From: Gp6-AA40 sp035649635
GTDB lineage: Bacteria; Acidobacteriota; Vicinamibacteria; Vicinamibacterales; UBA2999
Direction: 5' to 3'
DNA: 64,000 nt
Assembly (NCBI GenBank): GCA_035649635.1
Contig: DASRJE010000166.1
Span: 20,956-84,955, forward strand
This document shows positions 39,043 to 47,831 of the stretch, piece after piece (the first letter of the stretch is position 1; each line of letters begins with the position of its first letter). Under the pieces are notes generated by a model. That model made no database searches and had not been told where the DNA came from. It was given only the letters and a program-made list of their open reading frames with translations. The position numbers and the translations under genes were made by a program.

Positions 39043-41424
39043 TTGAAGAGATCACGCAAACAGACACCATCGCTGTTCGACCTCGCTGACGATCAGACTG
39101 CCGCGCCGCCTCCGCCACCGGGTGGTGCTGAAGGAGTCGCGCTGCATGAGGCCGCCCAGAGCCGTTATCTGAACTACGCGCTCTCGGTCATCACGTCGCG
39201 CGCGTTGCCAGATGTTCGCGACGGGCTAAAGCCGGTGCAGCGCCGCATTCTCTACACGATGTGGCAGCAGAACATGACGGCCGACGCGAAACATCGAAAG
39301 TGCGCCAAGGTCGTCGGCGATGTGATGGGCAGTTACCATCCGCACGGCGACGTGGCGCTCTACGAGACGCTGGTCCGAATGGCGCAGCCGTTCTCGCTGC
39401 GCTATCCCCTCGTCGACGGCTCCGGTAACTTCGGGTCGCTCGATGGTGACGGCGCCGCCGCGATGCGCTACACCGAGTGCCGGCTGGCGCGCATCTCTGA
39501 CGAGTTGCTCACCGAAATCGAGCGCCGCACGGTCCCCTTTCGACCCAACTACGACGGTACAAAGACCGAGCCGGTCGTCCTGCCGGCGCGAATTCCCAAC
39601 CTGCTCATCAACGGGACGACGGGCATCGCCGTGGGCATGGCGACCAACGTTCCGCCTCATAACCTGGCGGAAGTCTGCACGGCGCTGATCAAGTTGCTCG
39701 ACAACCCGGACCTCAGCAGCGTGCAACTGTGTCGATACGTCAAAGGCCCGGACTTTCCGACCGGTGGACAGGTCCTCAATTCTCCCGACGAGCTCAAGGA
39801 GATCTACAAGACCGGGTCGGGCACCGTGCGCCTTCGCGCCACCTGGGACGAAGGGCCGAGTACTCGCGCCAGCCAGACGATCTACATCACGAGCATTCCC
39901 TACGCCGTCAACAAGGCGGCGCTCGTCGAGCGGATCGCCGAGGTTGTCCTGTCACGGAAACTCCCGCCCCTCCTCGACGTCAAGGACGTCTCTACCGACG
40001 ACGTGCGCATTGCGCTGGAGTTGAAGCGCGACGCCGATCCCAAGATGGTGATGGCGTATCTGTTCAAGAACACGCCGCTCCAAACCAACTTCATCGTCAA
40101 CCTGACGTGTCTCATCCCGACGGAAAACGCAGAAGTGGGCCGCCCCGAGCGCCTGGATCTCAAAGCGATCCTGTGGCACTTCCTTCACTTCCGTCTCGAA
40201 GTCGTCACCAATCGCCTCGAGCACGAGCTCGAGGCGCTGAAGAAACGCATCCACATTCTCGAGGGCTTTGAGAAGGTCTTCGACGCGCTCGACGAGATCA
40301 TCCGCATCATTCGCAAGTCCGAGGGCAAGGCGGATTCGGCCGCGACGATCATGAAGCGTTTCGATCTCGACGCCGAACAGACCGATGCGATCCTCGAGTT
40401 GAAACTCTATCGCCTGGCGCGCCTCGAAATCCTGGTCATTCAGCAGGAGCTGGCGGACAAGCGGAAGCGCGCGCGGCAGATCTCGTCGCTGCTCAAGGAC
40501 GAAGACGGGCGCTGGAGGGTCGTGCGCGACGAGATCGAAGAGATCCAGGAGCGCTACGCGAAGGGCGACAAGCGGCGCACGCTGATCGAGTCCGAAGAAG
40601 ACGTGGCCTTTACCGAAGACGATTTCATCGTTGAAGAAGACAACGTCGTGATCGTGTCGCGCGACGGCTGGGTGAAACGTCAGAAAGAGGTGCGGGATCT
40701 CTCGACCACGAGGCTGCGTGAGGGCGATTCCGTGCTCGCCGTGCTGCCCGGCAGCACGCGCGCCACCGTGGCCTTCTTCACCAACCTTGGCGCCGCGTAC
40801 ACCTCACGGATCATCGACGTACCGGCGTCGACGGGTTATGGCGAGCCGGTGCAGAAGCTGTTCAAGCTCCGCGATCAGGAGCGCGTGATTGCCGCCGTGA
40901 GCCTCGACCCGCGGGTCGCAGGTGAGATCACCGCGAAGAAGGAAGGGGCGATCCCTCGAGTCCATGCGATCGCGGTGACGAGCGATGGTTACAGCCTGCG
41001 TTTTGGGCTGGACTCGTTCGTGGAGCCAAGCACGCGCGCCGGGCGGCGTTACGCGCGCCCCTCGGAGGGCGGCGAGGTCATTGGCGTCGCGAAAGTCTCG
41101 GGCGAAGAGATTGTCATTGCCGCAACCGAAGAGGCTCGCGCCATCCTGTGCCGGGCGGACGAAGTGAACTATCTGTCCGGTCCTGGCAAGGGCGTCATCC
41201 TCATCAAGCTGGGTGGCAAGGATCGCGTGCTGGGATTCATTGCGTCGACCGGCGATCGCGACATCATGCGCGTCGAGACGAGCCGCGGCGCGGAGCAGAC
41301 GATCAGCACCACGAAGTACGAAGTCACCGGCCGCGGCGGCAAGGGGCGAGAGCTGTTGCAGCGTGGCCAGTTCACGCGCGTGATCCCGCAGGACGTTGAA
41401 AACCCGCCGCCGCTGTCAGAATGA
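39043..41424 (+). CDS. parC: DNA topoisomerase IV subunit A
   Basis: A type IIA topoisomerase subunit that cuts and passes DNA to separate daughter chromosomes. The protein has 793 residues. Motifs: RALPDVRDGLKPVQRRIL, the region YHPHGDVALYETLVRMAQ, the catalytic Tyr in AAMRYTECRL and LLINGTTGIAVGMATNVPPHN. The C-terminal part is a beta-pinwheel (KRQKEVRDLSTTRLREGD, VHAIAVTSDGYSLRFG) without a clear GyrA box, favouring ParC over GyrA. In the quinolone region the first Ser position is Val, while the acidic position is Glu as in E. coli ParC. The start is TTG at 39043. No parE is in the window. Confidence 0.9.
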   Translation: MKRSRKQTPSLFDLADDQTAAPPPPPGGAEGVALHEAAQSRYLNYALSVITSRALPDVRDGLKPVQRRILYTMWQQNMTADAKHRKCAKVVGDVMGSYHPHGDVALYETLVRMAQPFSLRYPLVDGSGNFGSLDGDGAAAMRYTECRLARISDELLTEIERRTVPFRPNYDGTKTEPVVLPARIPNLLINGTTGIAVGMATNVPPHNLAEVCTALIKLLDNPDLSSVQLCRYVKGPDFPTGGQVLNSPDELKEIYKTGSGTVRLRATWDEGPSTRASQTIYITSIPYAVNKAALVERIAEVVLSRKLPPLLDVKDVSTDDVRIALELKRDADPKMVMAYLFKNTPLQTNFIVNLTCLIPTENAEVGRPERLDLKAILWHFLHFRLEVVTNRLEHELEALKKRIHILEGFEKVFDALDEIIRIIRKSEGKADSAATIMKRFDLDAEQTDAILELKLYRLARLEILVIQQELADKRKRARQISSLLKDEDGRWRVVRDEIEEIQERYAKGDKRRTLIESEEDVAFTEDDFIVEEDNVVIVSRDGWVKRQKEVRDLSTTRLREGDSVLAVLPGSTRATVAFFTNLGAAYTSRIIDVPASTGYGEPVQKLFKLRDQERVIAAVSLDPRVAGEITAKKEGAIPRVHAIAVTSDGYSLRFGLDSFVEPSTRAGRRYARPSEGGEVIGVAKVSGEEIVIAATEEARAILCRADEVNYLSGPGKGVILIKLGGKDRVLGFIASTGDRDIMRVETSRGAEQTISTTKYEVTGRGGKGRELLQRGQFTRVIPQDVENPPPLSE

Positions 41425-41458
41425 CGACGGGTTAAAGACGTATGTTTTCTTTCTCGAC

Positions 41459-42460
41459 GTGCCGCTGACATCAGGCGTTCATTTCGGTCCTTACGAGATC
41501 TTCTCCCTGCTGGGATCGGGGGCGATGGGTGTTGACGTCTATCGGGGGCGAGACCCGCGACTGGGTCGTGACGTCGCGATCAAGGTCTTTCCAGCAAACG
41601 CCTCGGCAGATCCCGGCCGGCTGCAACGTTTCGAGCAGGAGGCGCGCGCCGCTGCGGCTCTGAATCATCCGAACATTCTCGCGGTATATGACGTGGGGGT
41701 GCACGACGGCGCTCCCTACATCGTGCTGGAACTGCTCGATGGCGAGACGCTGCGTCGGCGTTCAGCCGGCCGCTCCCTGCCGGCCCGGGAGGCGATCGAT
41801 TTCGCCGTGCAGATTGCTCACGGTCTTGGCGCTGCGCACGAGAATGGCATCGTCCACCGCGATCTGAAACCGGACAACGTGTTCATTACCACCGACGGGC
41901 GGGCGAAGATTTTCGACTTCGGGTTGGCAAAACTGGTCGACACGGAAGTGAGCGGGGTGATTGCCGTGGCGGGCATTCTGCCGACTGCTGCGCCGCAACC
42001 ACGGCCGAGCCTTGGGCTTGGCACCTCGGCCTACATGTCGCCCGAACAGGTGCGCGGCGTTCCGGTCGATGGCCGCAGTGACATCTTCGCGCTCGGCGCC
42101 ATTCTCTACGAGATGGTGACCGGCCAGTGCGCGTTTGCGCGCGAGACAGTTGGCGAGACGATCGCAGCGATCGTCCGCGAAGACATTCCCGAGATCCACT
42201 CCAGTGATTCGCAGGTGTCGCGCCCCCTGGAGCAGGTCCTTCGTCGGTGTCTCGACAAGGATCCGTCGAAACGATTTCAGTCCGCGCAGGCTCTGGCCTT
42301 GGCTCTCAGCGCGGTCGGCAGTGCAACCACCTTGTCCGCGGGTCCCGCGCTCACGCCATCGTCACCGTCTTCGACCTGGCGGCGGTACGTCGCAGTAGCC
42401 GCGCTGGCGCTCGGAGCGCTGGCGCTCGGAGCGATTCTGTGGTCGGTGCTTTTCGCCTGA
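41459..42460 (+). CDS. Short membrane-anchored Ser/Thr protein kinase
   Basis: A Hanks-type kinase of 333 residues that ends right after one transmembrane helix (YVAVAALALGALALGAILWSV, about 309-330). Lys42 in VAIK, HRDLKPDN, DFGLAKL and SPEQ are intact. The glycine loop reads GSGAMGVDVYRG with one residue more than the usual GxGxxGxV. Kinases of this type normally continue with a large periplasmic sensor after the helix; it is absent here. The GTG at 41459 gives the usual N-terminus (PLTSGVHFGPYEI); the ATG at 41396 lies inside parC. Confidence 0.88.
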   Translation: MPLTSGVHFGPYEIFSLLGSGAMGVDVYRGRDPRLGRDVAIKVFPANASADPGRLQRFEQEARAAAALNHPNILAVYDVGVHDGAPYIVLELLDGETLRRRSAGRSLPAREAIDFAVQIAHGLGAAHENGIVHRDLKPDNVFITTDGRAKIFDFGLAKLVDTEVSGVIAVAGILPTAAPQPRPSLGLGTSAYMSPEQVRGVPVDGRSDIFALGAILYEMVTGQCAFARETVGETIAAIVREDIPEIHSSDSQVSRPLEQVLRRCLDKDPSKRFQSAQALALALSAVGSATTLSAGPALTPSSPSSTWRRYVAVAALALGALALGAILWSVLFA

Positions 42461-42478
42461 TGGGGCGTCGGCCCGCGA

Positions 42479-43507
42479 TCAGGCCGTTGCCTTCAGCCCG
42501 GGACTGATCTCGCAAAACTCGTCGTACGGGAAGTCCGAGCCGAGTCTTCTCAACTCGCTGATGAAGTGCTCGTCGATCCGCCGTTGCTGCTCCGGTGTCA
42601 GCAGCTCGGACGAATCCGCCTTGCTGCCCTTGCGCATCATCGGCGCTGCCGTGGACGTCCACGGGATCATGTCCCACGCGCGAAACTTGTCATCGATCTG
42701 TTTCATGTAGTCGAACGTCGACTTCTGGTACACACGCTCGATCACATCGTCGCCGGCGCGCACACCCATGAAATCGGCGACTTTGCGAACGGTGCCGCGC
42801 AGATCTTTCTTCATCGACTTGAAGGACACGATCAACACGTTGGGTCGATGGCGCTGAGCCCAATACCCTGCCGTGTTCACCGGCCATGAGGTCCACGGAC
42901 CCACGCCCGAGGTGAGAAACAACTCGAACCACGTCTTCGCGGAGAGCCCGGTGAACTTCATGAAGCCATTCTTGACGAAGAAGAAGTAGCTCGACACGAA
43001 TACGTCTTTCGGGTCGCGTATGACGATGATGTAGCGTGCGTCGGGTGAGTACGGCAGCCAGTCGAAGTCGAAATGCGTCTTGATGACGCGTTTGTGCTCG
43101 GGGGACGCCATCCACACCGAGGGATCCTCGAGCGGGATGGCGTAGTTGATCATCGGCCCCATCAGTTTGACGTCAGGCCAGGCCACCACTTCGTGGATAT
43201 GGCCATACTCTCCGTTCCCGTGGAACGCGAGTTGATGCGCGATCTGCATCATCCAATTCGTGCCGCTCTTGACGTGTGCGGCGACGAAGACATCATGGCT
43301 GGTCGGTGTGTAGCCGTTGAAGGGATTGTTTTTCAATCCCCCGTCGCGTCGTCGCGACGCGAGCTTCTTGATGACGGCTGGCGCGCGCCCGGTCTTGTCC
43401 AGGAGTCGGATCGCCGGGCCGAGCACGCCGAACATGACGACGCCCATCAAGCAGCGCGCGGCTAAAGACGGCATCTGCCGCGCGAACGTCGGCTGAACTG
43501 TAGTCAT
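42479..43507 (-). CDS. PAPS-dependent sulfotransferase
   Basis: A protein of 342 residues that transfers sulfate from PAPS to a hydroxyl or amine. The 5'-phosphosulfate loop is AAHVKSGTNWMMQIA (near 80) and the 3'-phosphate site IIVIRDPKDVFVSSYFF (near 160). A weakly hydrophobic segment near residue 20-37 (CLMGVVMFGVLGPAIRLL) may be an anchor. Catalytic His candidates are in VIKTHFDFDWLPY. It lies at the downstream end of the leftward secreted-protein array, behind an ankyrin-like remnant. Acceptor unknown. Confidence 0.87.
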   Translation of the reverse strand: MTTVQPTFARQMPSLAARCLMGVVMFGVLGPAIRLLDKTGRAPAVIKKLASRRRDGGLKNNPFNGYTPTSHDVFVAAHVKSGTNWMMQIAHQLAFHGNGEYGHIHEVVAWPDVKLMGPMINYAIPLEDPSVWMASPEHKRVIKTHFDFDWLPYSPDARYIIVIRDPKDVFVSSYFFFVKNGFMKFTGLSAKTWFELFLTSGVGPWTSWPVNTAGYWAQRHRPNVLIVSFKSMKKDLRGTVRKVADFMGVRAGDDVIERVYQKSTFDYMKQIDDKFRAWDMIPWTSTAAPMMRKGSKADSSELLTPEQQRRIDEHFISELRRLGSDFPYDEFCEISPGLKATA

Positions 43508-43514
43508 CGGACGC

Positions 43515-43601
43515 TCAGTTCGCGCGTGCGGCGGTTGGTGCAGCGTCCTTCTTGTCGGACCCGGCGGCCCTGGCCCGTTTCGAGACGAGTGCTGCGCTCA
43601 T
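43515..43601 (-). pseudogene. C-terminal remnant of an ankyrin-repeat gene
   Basis: This 28-codon frame reads MSAALVSKRARAAGSDKK and ends in TAARAN. The ankyrin protein at 48731-50236 ends with AYLVSKGAKAGVTDKK and later TPRAN, a clear match in order and wording. Nothing else of the gene survives: a TGA lies just upstream in frame and the next gene starts 10 bases later. It may be a decayed paralogue, or less likely a translated short peptide. Confidence 0.5.
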
Positions 43602-43611
43602 AAAGGCCTCA

Positions 43612-44460
43612 TCATCTCACCGGAATTCCCAACGCCGCGGCGGCTTCCACGTTGGGGACGACGACATGCCCCCCGGGAAGGCGTTCGATGTCCCGGTTGT
43701 TCTCGCCGCAAATGAACTCGAACGGCTCCCAGTCCGGCCGCAGGTATACCTCCTGTCTAACCGTCCAGGCCCTTGTGTAAGCTCCTGGGTCGTCGATCGT
43801 CACGTCAATCACCAGCCGTCCGAAGTCAGGTCGGGTGAAACGCTCAATCACGTGCAGGCGATCGGTGCTGGGCCGGCCAAGCTGATCGAGCCACGCTTTC
43901 CCGTTGAAGCCGTGCGTGTCGACGACGAACGTGTCGCCCTCCCACTTACCGGTCGAGTAGCCCATCCAGGTCGGATTGGCATCAGGGTCAACGGTGCGCC
44001 CGTCGATGAAAATCTGCCGCCAGTAGGTGAAAGTCTCGTAGACGATCACATAGGAGATTGGCGTCTGGATGATCTTCCACGGGTAAGCGACGGCATCGAT
44101 CTTCGGGACTCCCTGTGGAAGGCAGTGCGCGTCCGGATCCTCTCTCGAATGGGCGCCGTTCTTGCGCGCTTCGAACAGCGCCTTCGCCCACGGCTGAAAC
44201 GGTACATCGTCCGGGTTCATGTCCGCTGCCAAGTCACGAAGGAACTTGTTGTCGGTGGATCGCCAGATTCCCGTCAGGTCGGGCTTGCCATCCGGCAGTC
44301 GCGGTGTCGGTGCGCGGAGGTTGGGCTGGCCGTCGGCGGTGCGGGGAATCGCTGGCTGCGGCACGTTCAGCCACTGCGCCAGGGCAAGCGATGGGGCCAG
44401 CAGCAAAGCGCCGATGATCGCGATGCAGCGCGTGGCAGCGCGTCGATAGACTGGAGCCAT
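43612..44460 (-). CDS. Conserved secreted protein, paralogue A
   Basis: A protein of 282 residues with a signal peptide (IIGALLLAPSLALAQ). The mature part carries the phrases LRAPTPRLPDGKPDLTGIWR, FIDGRTVDPDANPTWMGYSTG, KWEGDTFVVDTHGFN and LVIDVTIDDPGAYTR. The paralogue upstream repeats this framework, and the protein at 58600 is a distant third copy. No catalytic motif or cofactor site is recognised. It follows the upstream paralogue by 104 bases in the same direction, within the array containing a PQQ propeller and a cytochrome. Confidence 0.82.
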   Translation of the reverse strand: MAPVYRRAATRCIAIIGALLLAPSLALAQWLNVPQPAIPRTADGQPNLRAPTPRLPDGKPDLTGIWRSTDNKFLRDLAADMNPDDVPFQPWAKALFEARKNGAHSREDPDAHCLPQGVPKIDAVAYPWKIIQTPISYVIVYETFTYWRQIFIDGRTVDPDANPTWMGYSTGKWEGDTFVVDTHGFNGKAWLDQLGRPSTDRLHVIERFTRPDFGRLVIDVTIDDPGAYTRAWTVRQEVYLRPDWEPFEFICGENNRDIERLPGGHVVVPNVEAAAALGIPVR

Positions 44461-44564
44461 AGTGGGCAGATCTTACTGCCGCGTTGCCACCGCGTCGCTG
44501 GTCTCAGCTTCTGCGACGTGGTCGATAGTGTTCAGGCGCACCGACAGCCACTGTGCGCAGTCGT

Positions 44565-45392
44565 CTACTTCCCTATCAGGCGACCCGCTGACCAGTCCTT
44601 CTCGTTCTCGGTACAGATGTAGTCGATGAGGTCGGTATCGAGGACAATGCGGTGCGTGAGCGTGATCGTCCATGGGCGGGTGTACGCCTTTGAGTCGTCA
44701 ATCGTGATGTCGATCTCCATCGTGCCGTAATCGAGGCGGCGCCAGCGCTCAGTGAGCCTGGCGGCATCGGTCAGAGGGCTGCCGCTGCGATCGAGCCAGA
44801 TGCCGTCGGGAAAGCCAGTCGTCTGCACGACCATCGTGTCGCCCTCCCACGAGCCAACGGAGAATCCCTTGAAGGACGGGAGCTCGACGGCTGGAGGCAG
44901 TGGTCGCCCGTCGGTGAAGATCTGCCGAAATGATGCGTCCATCTCGTTCAGTGTCACGAGCAAGCCGGGCACTTGAATGATCTTCCGGAGTTGCGGCGTC
45001 GTATGAAGCTTCACGAGCCCGCCGGGCACGCAACGGGAGACCGGATCGTCCTTTCCTTGCTGCTCGATCCGCTCCTTCCTGGCTTCCGCCGCCCACGGCT
45101 GATACGGCGGACCACCCTTCAGGCTCCAGCCGATGTTGACGAACTCCTGTGGCACCTTCATATCGGCGCAACCATCTGGTGGGCACGGCCGATTCATGTC
45201 CGGTTCCCAGATTCCCGAGAAGTCGGGCTTGCCGTCCGGTGTGCGGGGCGTCGGTGCGTGCAGGTCCGGTGAACCGTTCGGTAGTCTCGGTACGCCGGCG
45301 GTCGGGTAACTGAAATACTGCGCGGAGGTGGATGCCGCGCCCACAACGACGATCACGACCGTCATGCCGACGAATCGGGAAGCAAACGTCAT
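44565..45392 (-). CDS. Conserved secreted protein, paralogue B
   Basis: A protein of 275 residues with a signal peptide (VGMTVVIVVVGAASTSAQ). It shares LHAPTPRTPDGKPDFSGIWE, SFKGFSVGSWEGDTMVVQTT and MEIDITIDDSKAYTRPW with paralogue A, and contains a Cys-rich insert near residue 65 (RPCPPDGCAD). The start at 45392 is chosen because the longer frame is a shadow of the PQQ gene. It lies 22 bases after the PQQ propeller gene and is probably co-transcribed with it. Function unknown. Confidence 0.82.
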   Translation of the reverse strand: MTFASRFVGMTVVIVVVGAASTSAQYFSYPTAGVPRLPNGSPDLHAPTPRTPDGKPDFSGIWEPDMNRPCPPDGCADMKVPQEFVNIGWSLKGGPPYQPWAAEARKERIEQQGKDDPVSRCVPGGLVKLHTTPQLRKIIQVPGLLVTLNEMDASFRQIFTDGRPLPPAVELPSFKGFSVGSWEGDTMVVQTTGFPDGIWLDRSGSPLTDAARLTERWRRLDYGTMEIDITIDDSKAYTRPWTITLTHRIVLDTDLIDYICTENEKDWSAGRLIGK

Positions 45393-45414
45393 AGTGAAGG
45401 GCCTCGCTGCCAGT

Positions 45415-47034
45415 TCACGGCTGTCCAGCCGGTGCGGTCGCGGCGAACGCGTAGAGCGTGTCGTTGGCCGCGACGACGATGTATTGGATGCCGTCAAGTT
45501 GATAGGTGATTGGTCCGTTGGTGATTGAAGCGTGCAGACCGGCGCGCCAAAGTGGGACGCCTTGCGCCGCATCGAAGGCGACGAAGTTGTTGGCCGAGTC
45601 GCCCGCGAAGAGGAGGTTACCGGCGGTCGAGAGCAGCCCCGATCGTGTGGTCGGGCTCCCTTCCCATGAGAAGCGCCAGCGCGCCTTACCGGTCTGATAG
45701 TCGAGGCCGAGGAGCATCGCCTCGGACCAGCCGCCCCTGTCGTTGCCGCCCCAGCCTTGTGGCTTGTCGTCGTTCTCGTTTTCGTAGAGGTAGTACACGC
45801 TGAACGCGCGCGTCGCGTTGACGTAGAAGAGACCGGTCTCGGGGCTGAAGCTGGGGGGTGGCCAGTTCTGTCCCCCAGCCTGATTCGGCGACACGAGCGC
45901 GCCGTCCACCTGCGGCTCCTTGCGCGGGTTCGGGATCGGCTGCCCCTTGGCATCAAGGCCGCTGGTCCAGTTGGTCTTCACGTACTCGGTGCTCGAGATG
46001 TTGCGACCGGTCTGTCGGTCGAGCACAAAGAACCAGCCGTTGCGCGCGGCCTGGGCCAGAAGCTTGCGCGGCTCGCCGTCGATCGTGCCGTCGAAGAGAA
46101 CCGGCGTCTGCGTCGCATCCCAGTCGTGCGTGTCGTGCGGCGACGACTGAAAGTACCATGCGAGCTTTCCGGTATCGGGGTTCAGCGCGACGCTCGACTC
46201 CGTGTAGAGGTTGTCGCCCTGCCGCTTGCGGCCGTTGATGACCGGCTGCGGGTTGCCGGTGCCGAAGTAGATCAGGTTCAGCTCCGGATCGTAGGTCGTC
46301 GATCCCCAGGTCATGCCGCCGCCGTGGCGCATCGCTTCGATGCTGGGCCACGTTTTCGCCTCAGGCGTTCCGGGCTCTGGATGTGTGTACCAGCGCCACT
46401 GCATGGCACCGGTCTCGGGGTCATGTGATTCGATGTAGCCAGGGATGTCGAGGTCGTCCCCGCTGACGCCGACGATCACGTGATTCTTGACGATGAGCGG
46501 TGCGGCGGACGCGTAGTAGAACTGATCGAGATCGCAGATCTCCGTCCGCCATTTCTCCTTGCCCGTCCTATTGTCGAGAGCGAGCAGATGGCAATCGGGC
46601 GTCGACACGTAGACCGAGGTGCCGAGTACCGCGACGCCGCGGTTGCCGATATGCCAGCCGCCGCGCGACGGCCACGTGGCGTGCCACAGCTCGCGCCCGC
46701 TGCGCGCGTCGAGCGCCCAGACGTGATCGGGAATCGTCACGTACAGAACACCATTGACGACCACCGGTGTTCCTTTGATGACCGCTGACGTCGAGCCGCC
46801 CCCGCCTGCCGGTCCCTCCGCGGTGATGCGATGCGTCCAGCCGAGCGACAACGATTGGACATTCGAGCTGTTGACTATCATCAGCGGACTGAAACGACGG
46901 CCTGAGTAGTCGCCGTTGTACATCGGCCACGAGTCGGTGGCCGGCTGCGTGAGCGCGCTGGGCGCCACCACGCCCTGCGCATCGGCGTGAATGGCTACCA
47001 GGACGACGAGAAGAAGAGCAGCGGCGATTCTCAT
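45415..47034 (-). CDS. PQQ-dependent dehydrogenase (beta-propeller)
   Basis: A protein of 539 residues with a signal peptide (ALLLVVLVAIHADAQ). It is a multi-blade PQQ propeller: the W-motif-like segments LDARSGRELWHATW, LDNRTGKEKWRTEI, LNPDTGKLAWYFQ and LDYQTGKARWRFS recur, along with YFGTGNPQP and SPHDTHDWDATQTPVL, typical of quinoprotein alcohol/sugar dehydrogenases. It has no haem motif of its own; the upstream gene supplies a dihaem cytochrome and the two overlap in an ATGA. The natural substrate is not evident. It acts in the periplasm and feeds electrons to cytochrome c. Confidence 0.9.
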   Translation of the reverse strand: MRIAAALLLVVLVAIHADAQGVVAPSALTQPATDSWPMYNGDYSGRRFSPLMIVNSSNVQSLSLGWTHRITAEGPAGGGGSTSAVIKGTPVVVNGVLYVTIPDHVWALDARSGRELWHATWPSRGGWHIGNRGVAVLGTSVYVSTPDCHLLALDNRTGKEKWRTEICDLDQFYYASAAPLIVKNHVIVGVSGDDLDIPGYIESHDPETGAMQWRWYTHPEPGTPEAKTWPSIEAMRHGGGMTWGSTTYDPELNLIYFGTGNPQPVINGRKRQGDNLYTESSVALNPDTGKLAWYFQSSPHDTHDWDATQTPVLFDGTIDGEPRKLLAQAARNGWFFVLDRQTGRNISSTEYVKTNWTSGLDAKGQPIPNPRKEPQVDGALVSPNQAGGQNWPPPSFSPETGLFYVNATRAFSVYYLYENENDDKPQGWGGNDRGGWSEAMLLGLDYQTGKARWRFSWEGSPTTRSGLLSTAGNLLFAGDSANNFVAFDAAQGVPLWRAGLHASITNGPITYQLDGIQYIVVAANDTLYAFAATAPAGQP

Positions 47035-47831
47035 TTGAGTGACCAGAGGTAGGCCACGACATCGTGGATGGCGTCGTCGGTGTACTCGTCGAGCAAGTCG
47101 CGGTGCGCAGTCAGCGGATCGCGAATCTCGACCTTCACGCCCGGCACGCGCGAGAACGCGCGGTAGTCGCCCGACGCGTCGCGCAGCGAGACGCGGAAGT
47201 TGTCGACTCGGACCAGCGTGCCGGATACTGGCGCTCCCGAGAGCGGCGTGACGGTGACCTCGACGCGCTTCTCGCTTCGCGTCAACGTGGGAAACAGGAA
47301 CCGCTGCTGCAGCGTGAGCGCATCTGGCGTCCGCGAGCGGAGTCCGGCGAAATCGCCGGTGGGGGAGTGACACGTGCTGCAGCGGCCGGCGCCGAAGAAA
47401 TAGGTTCTGCCCGCTTCGGGATCCCCCGTCAGGACGTCGATTGGCGCGGTGGGCGTGCGGTTGCGGGCGACCGCCTCGACGCGCTCGCGGAGGAACTGCG
47501 AGAGGTCAACGATCTGTTCGGCGGTCAACGTGGCCGGGTGCGATCCGGCCGCTGCGCGCATCGCCGGGCCGATGTGGCTGCCGAGCCGATCGCGGAGCGC
47601 AGCCGTCGAGCGAATCAGATCGGGACCGTTCGGACCGCCCTTCGCAGAGCTGCCGTGGCAGTTGATGCAGTGAGCTGCGTAGACGGTGCGACCGCGAGCC
47701 GCAGCAGCTGGATCGACCTTCTGGCGATCCGCTGGTCCTCCTTGTGCTCGCAGCAGCGCAGGCGGCAGCAGCCCACCAACCGCGATGATGAAAGCGAGCA
47801 GGCCACGATGATGCGGTCGCATCGCCGTCAT
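47031..47831 (-). CDS. Periplasmic dihaem cytochrome c
   Basis: A protein of 266 residues with an export signal (LLAFIIAVGGLLPPALLRAQ). Two haem sites are visible: CINCH near residue 56 and CSTCH near 160. The C-terminal part (VEVTVTPLSGAPVSGTLVRV) is a small beta domain of unknown role, then EYTDDAIHDVVAYLWSLK. It starts in an ATGA with DUF1080 and ends in an ATGA with the PQQ dehydrogenase, so it is the likely electron acceptor of that enzyme. The start at 47831 is set by this overlap; a second Met is three codons downstream. Confidence 0.92.
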   Translation of the reverse strand: MTAMRPHHRGLLAFIIAVGGLLPPALLRAQGGPADRQKVDPAAAARGRTVYAAHCINCHGSSAKGGPNGPDLIRSTAALRDRLGSHIGPAMRAAAGSHPATLTAEQIVDLSQFLRERVEAVARNRTPTAPIDVLTGDPEAGRTYFFGAGRCSTCHSPTGDFAGLRSRTPDALTLQQRFLFPTLTRSEKRVEVTVTPLSGAPVSGTLVRVDNFRVSLRDASGDYRAFSRVPGVKVEIRDPLTAHRDLLDEYTDDAIHDVVAYLWSLK

